From NCBI RefSeq assembly GCF_024497955.1, contig NZ_JANHKP010000008.1, positions 186,001 through 250,000 of the forward strand: a DNA stretch of 64,000 nucleotides, given 5' to 3'. Position 1 is the first letter of the stretch; each line of letters opens with the position of its first letter. The DNA is from Streptomyces sp. C10-9-1 (GTDB lineage: Bacteria; Actinomycetota; Actinomycetes; Streptomycetales; Streptomycetaceae). Of the stretch, positions 16,816 through 27,307 are shown piece by piece. Under the pieces are notes generated by a model. It saw only the letters and a program-made list of their open reading frames with translations. It was not told the origin of the DNA and did no database searches. The translations under genes were made by a program, and so were the position numbers.

Positions 16816-17655
16816 ATGCCCACCCCCGAGCCGATCTCCCCGCGGTCCCCGCGCGTCACCGCCGCCCGGCGCCTCGCCAAGCGGAACTTCCGCACCAAGG
16901 AGCGGCTGTTCATCGCCGAGGGGCCGCAGGCGGTCCGCGAGGCCGTCGCCCACCGAGGACCCACCGGGGAGCCCACCCTGGTGGAGCTCTTCACCACCGC
17001 GGAGGCCGCCGAGCGCCACGCCGACATCGTGGCCGCCGCGCGCGCCGAGGGCGCCCGCGTCCACCTCGCCGCCGACACGGTGCTCGCCGAGGTGTCCCAG
17101 ACGGTCACCCCCCAGGGGCTCGTCGGCGTCTGCCGCTTCCTCGACTCGCCCTTCGAGTCCATCCTCGCCGCCCGCCCCGCGCTCGTCGCCGTGCTGGCCC
17201 ACGTGCGCGACCCCGGGAACGCGGGCACCGTGCTGCGCTGCGCCGACGCCGCGGGCGCCGACGCGGTCGTCCTCACCGACGCCTCCGTCGACCTCTACAA
17301 CCCGAAGTCCGTGCGTGCCTCGGTCGGTTCGCACTTCCACCTGCCCGTCGCCGTCGGCGTCCCCGTGGAGCAGGCCGTCGCCGGCCTCAAGGCCGCGGGC
17401 GTACGGGTGGTCGCCGCCGACGGCGCGGGCGAGGACGACCTCGACGACGAACTCGACGCCGGGACCATGGCGGGCCCCACCGCCTGGATCTTCGGCAACG
17501 AGGCCTGGGGCCTGCCCGAGGAGACCCGGGCGCTGGCCGACGCCGTCGTCCGCGTCCCGATCCACGGAAAGGCGGAATCGCTGAACCTGGCCACCGCCGC
17601 GGCCGTATGTCTCTACGCCTCGGCGCGCGCCCAGCGTGCCGGACGCAGGGCGTAG
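16816..17655 (+). CDS. TrmH/SpoU-family 23S rRNA or tRNA 2'-O-methyltransferase
   Basis: 279 residues. An N-terminal SpoU substrate-binding domain (RRLAKRNFRTKERLFIAEGPQAV) is followed by the SPOUT domain with its three motifs: HVRDPGNAGTVLRCADAAGAD (motif 1), IFGNEAWGLPEE (motif 2) and IPIHGKAESLNLATAAAV-like residues (VRVPIHGKAESLNLATAA, motif 3). The enzyme uses SAM through a knotted fold. Usual neighbour of rplT and pheST in actinobacteria. ATG 16816 chosen; the frame upstream is antisense-like and passes through the terminator. The exact RNA position modified is unknown. Confidence 0.9.
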   Translation: MPTPEPISPRSPRVTAARRLAKRNFRTKERLFIAEGPQAVREAVAHRGPTGEPTLVELFTTAEAAERHADIVAAARAEGARVHLAADTVLAEVSQTVTPQGLVGVCRFLDSPFESILAARPALVAVLAHVRDPGNAGTVLRCADAAGADAVVLTDASVDLYNPKSVRASVGSHFHLPVAVGVPVEQAVAGLKAAGVRVVAADGAGEDDLDDELDAGTMAGPTAWIFGNEAWGLPEETRALADAVVRVPIHGKAESLNLATAAAVCLYASARAQRAGRRA

Positions 17656-17770
17656 GACCCGGCCCGACGGGTGCCCCGGGACGCGCGACGCGCCGCCGCC
17701 GTACACCGGCGGCGCGGGACCGTTCGGGGGACCACTCGCTCAGGGGGTCCGCCGGGTCACTTTCAGCTAG

Positions 17771-17776
17771 TAGGGT
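17771..17776 (+). promoter_or_regulatory. Possible -10 element of the sensor kinase gene
   Basis: TAGGGT 46 bp before the kinase start fits the Streptomyces TAnnnT -10 pattern; no convincing -35. Confidence 0.3.
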
Positions 17777-17821
17777 GACGGACTCGGGCCCACTCGGCAG
17801 CGGAGAGGCGGGGTACGGGGC

Positions 17822-18955
17822 ATGACCGTGGGGACCAGCAGGCCCAGTCCGACGCCGGACGCCGTGCTGTGCCGCGACGCCGTCCGCACCGGGGCGTCCG
17901 CGTACGGCCTCGACCCCGACGACCTGCCCGACGGGCTCGTCGTCGCCGACGAGGCCGGGCGCGTCGTCTGCTTCAACGAGGCGGCCGTCCGGATCACCGC
18001 CGTGCCCAAGGCCAGGGCCCTCGGGGCGGCCCTGGAGCACGCCCTCCCCCTGGAGGACCTCAAGGGCCGCCGCTGGTGGGCCCTCACCGACCCCTACGGC
18101 GGCCTCGCCACCCGCGTCGCCCAGCCGGAGCGCAACCTGCTGCTCCCCGGCGGCCGGGAGGTCCTGGTCTCCGCCCGCTACGTCCGCGACACCCCCACCG
18201 GCCCGCTCCGCCGGCTGGTGGTCAGCCTCCGCGGCACCGAGGCCCGCCGCCGCACCGAGCGCAGCCACGCCGAGCTGATCGCCACCGTCGCCCACGAGCT
18301 GCGCTCCCCGCTGACCTCCGTCAAGGGCTTCACCGCCACCCTCCTCGCCAAGTGGGAGCGGTTCACCGACGACCAGAAGCGCCTGATGCTGGAGACCGTC
18401 GACGCCGACGCGGGCCGCATCTCCCGCCTGATCGCCGAACTCCTCGACATCTCCCGCATCGACTCGGGCCGCCTGGAGGTGCGGCGGCAGATCGTCGACC
18501 TGCCCGCCGCCGTGGAGCGCCACGTGCAGGCGCACCTCGCCGGGGGCCAGGCCCCCGGCCGGTTCGCGCTGCGCATCAGGCCCGGCCTGCCCGGACTGTG
18601 GGCCGACCCGGACAAGGTCGACCAGGTCCTCGGCAACCTGCTGGAAAACGCGGTGCGCCACGGCGAGGGAACCGTCACCATCGAGGTGGCGCCGACAGCG
18701 GCGGACGACCACGAGAAGGGCACGGCAGTCACCGTGAGCGACGAGGGCCCCGGCATCCCCGAGGAGTCGATGAGCCGCGTCTTCACCCGCTTCTGGCGGG
18801 GCAGCAAGCGCGGCGGCACCGGCCTGGGCCTCTACATCGTCAAGGGGATCGTCGAGGCGCACGGCGGGACGATCACCGTGGGCCGCGCCCCCCGCGGCGG
18901 CGCCCAGTTCCGATTTACCCTGCCCGTCGGCACCCCGGCCCACCTCCACCAGTAG
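17822..18955 (+). CDS. Soluble PAS-domain sensor histidine kinase
   Basis: 377 residues, no membrane segment. A PAS-like domain (about 30-135, DGLVVADEAGRVVCFNEAAVRI), a HisKA dimerisation helix with phospho-acceptor His158 in TVAHELRSPLTSVKGF, and a C-terminal HATPase with N box NLLENAVRHGEG, G1 DEGPGIPEE and G2 GGTGLGLYIVKGIVEAHGG. It senses a cytoplasmic signal and should autophosphorylate. No response regulator is adjacent, so it is an orphan kinase. It is conserved in this location between the rRNA methyltransferase and pheS in Streptomyces as I recall. Confidence 0.9.
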   Translation: MTVGTSRPSPTPDAVLCRDAVRTGASAYGLDPDDLPDGLVVADEAGRVVCFNEAAVRITAVPKARALGAALEHALPLEDLKGRRWWALTDPYGGLATRVAQPERNLLLPGGREVLVSARYVRDTPTGPLRRLVVSLRGTEARRRTERSHAELIATVAHELRSPLTSVKGFTATLLAKWERFTDDQKRLMLETVDADAGRISRLIAELLDISRIDSGRLEVRRQIVDLPAAVERHVQAHLAGGQAPGRFALRIRPGLPGLWADPDKVDQVLGNLLENAVRHGEGTVTIEVAPTAADDHEKGTAVTVSDEGPGIPEESMSRVFTRFWRGSKRGGTGLGLYIVKGIVEAHGGTITVGRAPRGGAQFRFTLPVGTPAHLHQ

Positions 18956-20208
<1,253 letters not shown>

Positions 20209-20209
<1 letters not shown>

Positions 20210-22722
20210 TGCGGGTCCCGCTTTCCTGGCTGCGGGAGTACGTCGACCTGCCGGAGACGGAGACCGGCCGCGACGTCCAGGCCAGACTCATCTCCGCCGG
20301 GCTCGAGGTCGAGACCGTCGAGCAGCTCGGCACCGGGCTCAAGGGCCCCCTCGTCGTGGGCCGGGTGCTCACCATCGAGGAGCTGGAGGGCTTCAAGAAG
20401 CCGATCCGCTTCTGCACCGTCGACGTCGGCGCGGCCAACGGCACCGGCGAGCCGCAGGAGATCGTCTGCGGCGCCCGGAACTTCGCCGTCGGCGACAAGG
20501 TCGTCGTGGTCCTGCCCGGTGCCGTGCTGCCCGGCGACTTCGCCATCTCCGCGCGCAAGACGTACGGCAAGACGTCCCACGGCATGATCTGCTCCGGCGA
20601 CGAGCTCGGCATGGGCGACGACGGCACGGACGGCATCATCGTGCTGCCGCCCGAGACCGAGGTCGGCACGGACGCGATCGAGCTGCTGGAGCTCGTCGAC
20701 GAGGTCCTCGACATCGCCGTCACCCCGGACCGCGGCTACTGCCTGTCGATGCGGGGCGTCGCCCGCGAGACCGCCACCGCCTACGGCCTGGCGCTGCGCG
20801 ACCCGGCGCTCCTCGACGTGCCCGCGCCCAACGCCTACGGGCACCCGGTCGCGGTCGCCGACCCCGTGGGCTGCGACCGCTTCACCGCCCGCACGGTGGT
20901 GGGCCTGGAGCCCGAGGCGCGCTCGCCGATCTGGCTCAAGCGCCGCCTCCAGAAGGCGGGCATGCGCCCGATCTCGCTCGCCGTGGACGTCACCAACTAC
21001 GTGATGCTGGAGCTCGGCCAGCCGCTGCACGCCTACGACCGCACCCTCGTGCAGGGGCCGATCGGGGTCCGCCGCGCCGAGCAGGGGGAGAAGCTCACCA
21101 CCCTCGACGGCACCACCCGCGTCCTCGACGCCGAGGACCTGGTCATCACCGACGACCGCGGCCCGATCGGACTCGCGGGCGTGATGGGCGGCGCCGACAC
21201 CGAGATCGCCGACCACGAGGGCACCGCCGGTGCCACCACCGAGGTCGTCATCGAGGCGGCGCACTTCGACCCGGTCGCCGTCGCCCGCGCCGCGCGCCGC
21301 CACCGTCTCTCCTCCGAGGCGTCCAGGCGCTTCGAGCGGGGCGTGGACCCGGAGGCCGCGGCCGCCGCGGCCCAGCGCACGGTCGACCTGCTGGTGCTCC
21401 TCGCCGGCGGCACGGCCGAGGGCGGCGTCACCCAGATCACCGCGCCCACCGCGCCCCGCACGATCACCATGCCGGCCGACCACCCGGACCGCGTCGCCGG
21501 CCTCGGCTACGGCCGCGCGACCGTCGTCCGCCGCCTCCAGGAGGTCGGCTGCGACGTCCAGGGGCAGGACGAGCTCGCGGTGACCGTGCCCTCGTGGCGC
21601 CCCGACCTCGCCACGCCGAACGACCTCGCGGAGGAGGTCATCCGGCTGGAGGGCTACGAGAACCTGCCCTCCACGCTGCCCACCCCGCCGCCGGGCCGCG
21701 GGCTCACCGCCCGCCAGCGCCTGCACCGCCGGGCCGGCCGCGCCCTGGCGGGCGCCGGCTACGTCGAGGCGCCGAACTACCCCTTCCTGGGCGAGGAGGT
21801 CTTCGACCGGCTCGGCCTGGAGGCGGACGACGCCCGGCGCCGGGTGGTCACCCTGGTCAACCCGCTCTCCGACGAGGAGCCGGCGCTGCGCACCACGCTG
21901 CTGCCGGGCCTGCTCGGGGCCCTGCGGCGCAACGACGGCCGGGGCAGCCACGACCTGGCCCTCTTCGAGACCGGCCTGGTCTTCCGCCCGACCGGTGAGG
22001 AGCGCCGCGCGCCCCTGCCCTCCGTGGACCGCCGCCCCACCGCGGCGGAGATCGCCGAGCTGGACGCCGCCCTGCCGCAGCAGCCGCGACGGGCCGCCGT
22101 GGTCCTGGCCGGCGCGCGCGAGCAGGACGGCTGGTGGGGCGCGGGCCGCCCGGCCGACTGGGCCGACGCGGTCGAGGCGGGGCGCCTGCTCGCCCGGGAG
22201 GCGGGCGCGGAGCTGGTGGTGCGCGCCGACCGGCACGCGCCCTGGCACCCCGGCCGATGCGCCGCCCTGTACGCGGTGCGGGGCGGGGAGGAGGTCCTCG
22301 TCGGGCACGCCGGGGAGCTGCACCCGCGCGTGGTCAAGGCCCTGCACCTGCCGGAGCGCACCTGCGCGATGGAGCTGGACCTGGACCTGCTGGAGTCGGC
22401 CTCGGGCGGTGCGGTGCGCGCGCCGGGCATCTCGACCTTCCCGGTGGCCACCCAGGACGTGGCCCTCGTCGTCGCGGACGAGGTCCCGGCGGCGGACGTC
22501 GAGGCGGCGCTGCGCGAGGGCGCGGGCCCCCTGCTGGAGTCCCTCCGGCTGTTCGACGTCTTCACCGGCGAGCAGATCGGCGAGGGCCGCAAGTCCCTCG
22601 CCTACGCGCTGCGCTTCCGCGCCGCGGACCGCACGCTGACCGTCGACGAGGCGTCGGCGGCCCGTGACGCCGCCGTGGCCCTGGCGGCCGAGCGCACGGG
22701 GGCGTCGCTGCGCGGCGCCTGA
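20209..22722 (+). CDS. pheT: Phenylalanyl-tRNA synthetase beta subunit
   Basis: 837 residues. Domains in order: N-terminal [15 protein letters not shown], tRNA-binding OB domain (about 42-155, ending in the [10 protein letters not shown] loop), B3/B4 editing domain (about 210-390), B5 DNA-binding-like domain (about 405-480), inactive class II core and the C-terminal FDX-ACB anticodon domain ([18 protein letters not shown] onward). It forms the non-catalytic half of the PheRS tetramer and carries the Tyr-editing site. ATG overlaps the pheS stop by one base. Confidence 0.97.
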
Positions 22723-22736
22723 CCCGGGAGACCGGT

Positions 22737-22772
22737 GGAGGGGGCGCGCCCGTACACGGGCGCGCCCCCTCC
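22737..22772 (+). terminator. pheST terminator, 16-bp stem
   Basis: Perfect 16-bp arms 22737-22752 and 22757-22772 with loop TACA, 14 bp after the pheT stop. Confidence 0.85.
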
Positions 22773-23229
22773 GGCATGTCCGGACACCCGGCACGCGCCC
22801 CGCGCGGTCGCGGTCGCGCCGGGCCGTGCCGGCCGGCCCCGCGGCCGGAGGGGATGCGGAGGGAGAGCGGACCCGGCGAGGCCGTGCCGGGGCGCTCCCC
22901 CTCCGGCGGGGGCGGGCAGGGAGGGGTGCCCGTCCCCGGTGGGGACCGCCCGGGTCCCGCAGCCGGCGCCGCCCCGCCCGCCGCCGGGTGTCGGGCCGAT
23001 CGGCGGTCGGGCGGCGCGGGGAGGCCGCCGCTGTACGAGGGGGAGCGGGCGGCCCGGCTGCCTCTTGCGAGGGCACCCAGTCAACCGCCGCCCCGCGCGC
23101 GGCGGGAGGGTGCGCAAGTGCCGGAAACCGGCAGGTGTTTCACACCCCGTGCGAATCGTCCTCCCCTACCTCTGATCTTGCGAGAGTGCCCCGGCCTTCG
23201 GGTCGGGGGTGGATCGCGTCTCAGGGCTG
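22773..23229. other. Intergenic region between pheT terminator and IS remnant
   Basis: About 450 bp of very GC-rich DNA with no gene I can support in either direction. The open frames across it lack ribosome sites and family resemblance. The last part (about 23180-23205) has an imperfect hairpin CCCCGGCC-TTC-GGGTCGGGG resembling the right-end hairpin of the neighbouring insertion sequence, so it may be part of its left end. Confidence 0.4.
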
Positions 23230-23240
23230 CTCTGACCTCA

Positions 23241-23281
23241 GCTGTGGGCACGGGTCTGCATTGCCTGCCCGAGCCCACAGC
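23241..23281. repeat. Long hairpin at left side of the IS element
   Basis: GCTGTGGGC (23241-23249) pairs with GCCCACAGC (23273-23281), with an inner CGGG/CCCG pair. It lies 10 bp beyond the tnpA stop and could be the subterminal IS hairpin or a transcription terminator. Confidence 0.5.
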
Positions 23282-23290
23282 CGGCCGCGC

Positions 23291-23697
23291 TCAGTTCGGG
23301 CGCTTCTGCTGCGCGATGTAGTCCTTGACCACCTGGAGCGGCGCCCCGCCGCACGAGCCGGCGCAGTACGGGGGCGACCGGAACCGGCCGTGCGTGATCG
23401 CCCGGTTGACCCGGCCGGTGAACTCCGCGCGCAGACGGCGCGACGAGACGCCCTTGAGGCTGTTGACCAGGCTGGCGAGCGCGATCTTCGGCGGGCAGTG
23501 CACAAGCAGGTGGACGTGGTCGGCCTCGCCGTTGAACTCCTTCAGCTCCGCACCGAAGTCCTCGCACACCTTGCGCATGACCTCCTCGCAGCGCGTCGGC
23601 ATCTCGTCGTTCATGACGCCACGCCGATACTTCGTGACGAACACCACGTGCGCGTGCAGGTTGTAGACGACTGCTCGGCCTCTGCGGATATCAATCG
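23291..23697 (-). pseudogene. tnpA: tnpA, IS200-type Y1 (HUH) transposase, 5'-truncated
   Basis: The frame encodes about 130 residues of an IS200 transposase: VVYNLHAHVVFVTKYRRGV, the HUH motif DHVHLLVHCPP, VNSLKGVSSRRLR and the C-terminal YCAGSCGGAPLQVVKDYI, where the final Tyr is in the usual region of the catalytic Tyr. Homologues begin about 10-15 residues earlier; here the sequence upstream of IRRGRAVVYN is antisense to tnpB, and no start codon with a ribosome site remains at the proper place. The catalytic core looks intact, so a product from an irregular start cannot be excluded. Confidence 0.7.
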
Positions 23698-24124
23698 GAA
23701 CAAGGCCCGGACCAAGGTCGCCCGCGCACACGCGCGGGTAGCCGACGCACGCCGCGAGTTCCGCCACCGGCTCTCCACGCGCTTGATCCGCGAGAACCAA
23801 GCGGTCGCCGTGGAGGACCCGGCGGTGAAGGGACTCGCGCGCACACGCCTGGCCGAGTCCGTGCACGACGCCGGCTGGTCGGCGTTCGTGTCCATGCTGG
23901 AGTACAAGGCCGCCCGGTACGGGCGGACCTTCATCCGGATCGGCCGCTTCGAGCCGACCTCCCAGGTGTGCTCGCAGTGCGGTGTCAAGGACGGCCCCAA
24001 GCCGCTGAACGTCCGCGAGTGGACATGCCAGGCGTGTGGGGCGGTCCTGGACCGGACATCAACGCGGCGGTCAACGTCGCCAAGGCCGCCGGACTGGCGG
24101 TGTCAGCCTGCGGAGCGCAGGTAA
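23690..24124 (+). pseudogene. tnpB: tnpB (IS605 RNA-guided nuclease family), N-terminal deletion plus frameshift
   Basis: From about 23698 the frame reads the C-terminal half of TnpB: NRNKARTKVARAHARVADAR, LIRENQAVAVEDPAVKGLAR (RuvC-II Glu region), SMLEYKAARYGRTFIRI, and the zinc ribbon TSQVCSQCGV with WTCQACGAVLDR. The first half, with the RuvC-I Asp, is absent. At about 24052 one G is missing (GACCGGACATC where GAC-CGG-GAC-ATC is expected), so DINAAVNVAKAAGLAVSACG, including RuvC-III, continues in another frame. The product cannot be an active nuclease. Confidence 0.8.
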
Positions 24125-24177
24125 GACGGGCACCCGTGCCCGCACCGCGCAGCGAAGCAGGAACCCGCCCGAGGCGA

Positions 24178-24239
24178 CCCACACAGCGAATGTGGGAGCA
24201 GGCGGGAATCCCGGGCCTTCAGGCCCGGGAGGATGTCAA
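24178..24239 (+). other. IS right end with tandem hairpins, omega-RNA-like 3' region
   Basis: Two hairpins lie in order: CCCACA/TGTGGG (24178-24183 with 24191-24196) and CCCGGGCC/GGCCCGGG (24210-24229). This is where TnpB-associated omega RNA is encoded in intact elements, with the guide beginning in the flanking chromosome. Retention here may be only the DNA-end role in transposition. Confidence 0.4.
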
Positions 24240-24271
24240 GCTGAGTCGGACCGAGGGATCCGGAGGGGCCC

Positions 24272-25606
24272 ATGCAGCCCAACGTCCTGCTCGACGCCCT
24301 GCTCGCCGAAGCGGGCTTCTCGCACGCCGGTCTGGCCGCCCGCGTCAACGGGGCGGGCAGCGCGCGGGGTCTGGCCCTGCGCTACGAACACACCGCCGTG
24401 GCGCGCTGGTTGAAGGGGCAGCGGCCGCGCGGCCAGGTGCCGGACCTGATCTGCGAGGTACTCGCCGCACGGCTCGGACGCCCCGTCGCGCTCGCGGACG
24501 TGGGCCTGGCCGGTGGAGCCGGACCGGGCGGCGACGCCCGCCTGTCCGGCTTCGTCGAGCGGGCGAGCGCGGTGTGGCGCTCGGACGCGCAGCGCCGGGC
24601 GCACACCGACGAGGTCCCCGCGGTGACGGGCACTCCGGCGGTGCTGCCCGTGTGGGAGTGGGAGAACCCTCCGGAGGACGCGGACGTCTCCGGCGACGGG
24701 CCCCGGCGGGTCTGCCCGGCCGACGTGGAGCTGCTCCGGTCCGCCCGGGCCCACTACGAGTCGATGTACCGGCGGGCCGGGGGCATCGCCACCCGCGCCC
24801 GGGTCGTGGGCTTCCTCCACGCGGAGACCGCCCCGCTGCTGCGCGGCTCCTACGACGACGCCCTGGGGCGTGCCCTGCACCGTGCGGCCGGCGGGCTGGT
24901 GGCCGTGGCCGGGATCTGCGCCTACGACTCCGACGCCCAGGGCCCGGCTCAGCGCTACTTCCACCAGGCCCTCCGGCTGGCCAAGGCGAGCGGGGACCGG
25001 GGGCTGGGGGCCTACGTGGTGGCCCTGCTGGTCAACCAGGCGCTGTTCACGGCGGAGTACCGCCAGGCGGTGGCCTTCGCGGAGGCCGCGCTGCGCTCGG
25101 CGGGCCGGTTGATCACCCCCGCGCTGGCGGCCGACCTCCACGCGATGCAGGCCAAGGCGTACGCCCACCTCGGTGACGCGGCCGAGGCGGCGCGGTGCAT
25201 CCGGCGGGCGGAGGCGGAGGCGGGCCGGATCCGGCCGGGCCGGGAGCCGGACGAGACGGGGTACGTCCAGCCCGGGCTGGTCGACGTGCAGGTGGCCGAG
25301 GCCCTGCTCCGGCTGGGCGAGCTGGGGCCCGCCCGGGAGCACGCGGCAGCCGCCGTGCGCACCCCGGCGCACGACCGCGGCCGGGTGCACCGGCTCGCCG
25401 TGCTCACCCAGATCGAGCTCCTCGGGGGTGAGGCGGACCGCGCCGCGGAGACCGCCGCCGCGATGGTGGAGCAGGCGCGCGGGATGGAGTCCAGGCGGCT
25501 CCGGGACCGGCTCACGGCGGTGCGGGAGCAACTGGCCGGGAGCGGGTCCGCCGCCGCCGCGGCCGCCGCCGATTCCATCGAGGCCACATTGCGCGTTCCG
25601 CTCTGA
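24272..25606 (+). CDS. Streptomyces TPR-containing regulator (NsdA-like family)
   Basis: 444 residues. The N-terminus MQPNVLLDALLAEAGFSHAG then YEHTAVARWLKGQRPRGQVPD and LICEVLAARLGRPV forms a helix-turn-helix-like region shared by a Streptomyces paralogue family that includes the developmental regulator NsdA. The remaining 350 residues are helical TPR-like repeats (YHQALRLAKASGDRGLGAYV-like, AYAHLGDAAEAARCIRRAEAEAG, EALLRLGELGPAREH). Likely a transcriptional or protein-interaction regulator of development or metabolism; the exact role of this copy is unknown. It starts 33 bp past the IS right end, so the IS landed in its promoter region. Confidence 0.7.
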   Translation: MQPNVLLDALLAEAGFSHAGLAARVNGAGSARGLALRYEHTAVARWLKGQRPRGQVPDLICEVLAARLGRPVALADVGLAGGAGPGGDARLSGFVERASAVWRSDAQRRAHTDEVPAVTGTPAVLPVWEWENPPEDADVSGDGPRRVCPADVELLRSARAHYESMYRRAGGIATRARVVGFLHAETAPLLRGSYDDALGRALHRAAGGLVAVAGICAYDSDAQGPAQRYFHQALRLAKASGDRGLGAYVVALLVNQALFTAEYRQAVAFAEAALRSAGRLITPALAADLHAMQAKAYAHLGDAAEAARCIRRAEAEAGRIRPGREPDETGYVQPGLVDVQVAEALLRLGELGPAREHAAAAVRTPAHDRGRVHRLAVLTQIELLGGEADRAAETAAAMVEQARGMESRRLRDRLTAVREQLAGSGSAAAAAAADSIEATLRVPL

Positions 25607-25657
25607 CCTCCGTCCTGCTGCCATGTTGTCACCGACCTCCAGGAAGGTGGCAGAACC

Positions 25658-26188
25658 ATGCAGTGGACGAAAGCAAGCGAACGCACTGTGTACAGCAACC
25701 CCTGGTTCGGGGTGAACCTCGCCGACGTCGTGCTCCCGGACGGACGGCACCTCGACCACTACGTCATACGGCAGCGCGCCGTCGCCGTGGCGGCGGCGGT
25801 CAACACGGCCGACGAGGTGCTGATGCTGTGGCGGCACCGCTTCATCACCGGCAGCTGGGGCTGGGAGCTCCCCGCCGGAGTCGTGGAGGACGGCGAGGAC
25901 GCGGCCGCCGCGGCGGCGAGGGAGATGGAGGAGGAGACCGGCTGGCGCCCCGGTCCGCTGCGGCACCTGCTGACCGTCGAGCCGTCCAACGGCCTCAGCG
26001 ACGCCCGGCACCACCTCTACTGGACCCAGGAGGCCGCCCTGATCGGCTGCCCGGAGGACGCCTTCGAGTCCTCCCGCAGGGACTGGGTGCCCCTCAAGGC
26101 CGTGCCCGAGCTGGTCGCACGGGGCGAGGTCCCGGCGGCGAACAGCGCCGCCGGGCTCCTGCTGCTGCACCACCTCGTGCTGGGCTGA
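25658..26188 (+). CDS. NUDIX hydrolase
   Basis: 176 residues. The Nudix box runs from GVVEDGEDAAAAAAREMEEE to TGW (about 70-92) and has all the conserved residues (G-x5-E-x7-REUxEExGU). NPWFGVNLADVVLPDG and HHLYWTQEAAL are consistent with the ADP-ribose/nucleoside diphosphate sugar subgroup. It should hydrolyse a nucleoside diphosphate linked to another moiety, using magnesium; the substrate cannot be told from sequence. It follows the TPR regulator by 51 bp, possibly as an operon. Confidence 0.85.
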   Translation: MQWTKASERTVYSNPWFGVNLADVVLPDGRHLDHYVIRQRAVAVAAAVNTADEVLMLWRHRFITGSWGWELPAGVVEDGEDAAAAAAREMEEETGWRPGPLRHLLTVEPSNGLSDARHHLYWTQEAALIGCPEDAFESSRRDWVPLKAVPELVARGEVPAANSAAGLLLLHHLVLG

Positions 26189-26260
26189 ACCGCCGGGGCG
26201 CCGTGCGGTGGCGGCGCCCCGGGGGCGGCGGCGCGCCCGCGGGCGCGGGGGCCGGAGGGC

Positions 26261-27121
26261 TCAGGAGTAGACGTAGAAACCCGAGCCGCTCTTGCGGCCG
26301 AGGCGCCCGGCGTCGACCATGCGCTGCAGCAGCGGCGGGGCGGCGTACAGGGGCTCCTTGAACTCGGCGTACATCGAGTCCGCCACCGAGGCCACGGTGT
26401 CCAGCCCGATCAGGTCCGACAGCTTCAGCGGGCCCATGGGGTGGGCGCAGCCCATCTCCATGCCGTTGTCGATGTCCTCACGGCTCGCGATCCCCGACTC
26501 GAACATCCGGATCGCCGACAGCAGATAGGGGATGAGCAGGGCGTTCACCACGAAGCCGGAGCGGTCCTGGGCGCGGATCGGGTGCTTGTCCAGCACCTGC
26601 TGCACCACGGCCTCGGCGCGCTTGACGGTCTCCTCGGACGTGGTGAGCGCGGGGATCAGCTCCACGAGCCGCTGCACCGGGGCCGGGTTGAAGAAGTGGA
26701 TGCCGATCACCTGGTCCGGCCGCGAGGTGGCGACGGCCAGCTTCACCAGGGGGATGGAGGAGGTGTTGGAGGCGAGGATCGCGTCGGGACGGGTGACCAC
26801 CTGGTCGAGGATCTGGAAGATCTCCGTCTTCACCTGCTCGTTCTCCACCACGGCCTCGATCACCAGGTCGCGGTCGGCGAACTCGCCGAGGTCGGTGGTG
26901 AAGGACAGCCGCGCCAGCGTGGCGTCCCGCTCCTCCTCGGTGATCTTGCCCCGCTCCGCCGCCTTGGAGAGGGAGCCGTACAGCCGGGTACGGCCGATCT
27001 CCAGCGCCTCGCCGGTGGTCTCGGCCACCCGCACCTCCAGGCCGCTGCGGGCGCACACCTCAGCGATGCCTGCGCCCATCTGGCCGCAGCCCACCACTCC
27101 GACGCGTGCGATGTCAGCCAT
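26261..27121 (-). CDS. 3-hydroxybutyryl-CoA dehydrogenase
   Basis: 286 residues, full length. N-terminal NAD-binding motif GVVGCGQMGAGIAEVCARSG; HFFNPAPVQRLVELI carries the catalytic His; the C-terminal dimer domain has RSGFVVNALLIPYLLSAIRM and GCAHPMGPLKLSDLIGLDT. It interconverts acetoacetyl-CoA and 3-hydroxybutyryl-CoA, feeding butyryl-CoA formation for the ethylmalonyl-CoA pathway and polyketide precursors in Streptomyces. ATG 27121 has GGAG 6 nt upstream; transcribed alone, convergent to the NUDIX gene. Confidence 0.93.
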   Translation of the reverse strand: MADIARVGVVGCGQMGAGIAEVCARSGLEVRVAETTGEALEIGRTRLYGSLSKAAERGKITEEERDATLARLSFTTDLGEFADRDLVIEAVVENEQVKTEIFQILDQVVTRPDAILASNTSSIPLVKLAVATSRPDQVIGIHFFNPAPVQRLVELIPALTTSEETVKRAEAVVQQVLDKHPIRAQDRSGFVVNALLIPYLLSAIRMFESGIASREDIDNGMEMGCAHPMGPLKLSDLIGLDTVASVADSMYAEFKEPLYAAPPLLQRMVDAGRLGRKSGSGFYVYS

Positions 27122-27307
27122 TGACTCCGTCACCTCATGCCTTTCGATGGTCCGTCGTCCAGCGGGTCCCCCGTACGGTTCCGGCGCCCGCCGACCCCCT
27201 GACGTTACTCCGGATGTGTGGATCACAGGCCGCCAGGGGCGGGCATGCTCCCCGGGGAGTGCGGGGAACCTGGCACGGGACACCCTGCGGACGGCGGAGG
27301 CGGACGG

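Larger units (their letters stand above)
23230..24239. mobile_element. Degenerate IS200/IS605-family element (tnpA and tnpB remnants, divergent)
   Basis: A Y1-transposase remnant on the minus strand and a TnpB remnant on the plus strand meet head to head near 23695. The right end carries a perfect 8-bp hairpin (24210-24217 with 24222-24229, loop TTCA) followed by AGGATGTCAA, the characteristic terminus of this family in Streptomyces. The left boundary is approximate; it includes the large hairpin at 23241-23281. An internal deletion has removed the first half of tnpB and the extreme start of tnpA, and tnpB also has a frameshift, so the element is probably immobile on its own. Confidence 0.75.

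Noticed and set aside
22735..23321. Several open frames between pheT and the IS element
   Set aside because: Arg/Pro/Gly-rich compositions typical of shadow frames, no start signals, and they run through the pheT terminator.
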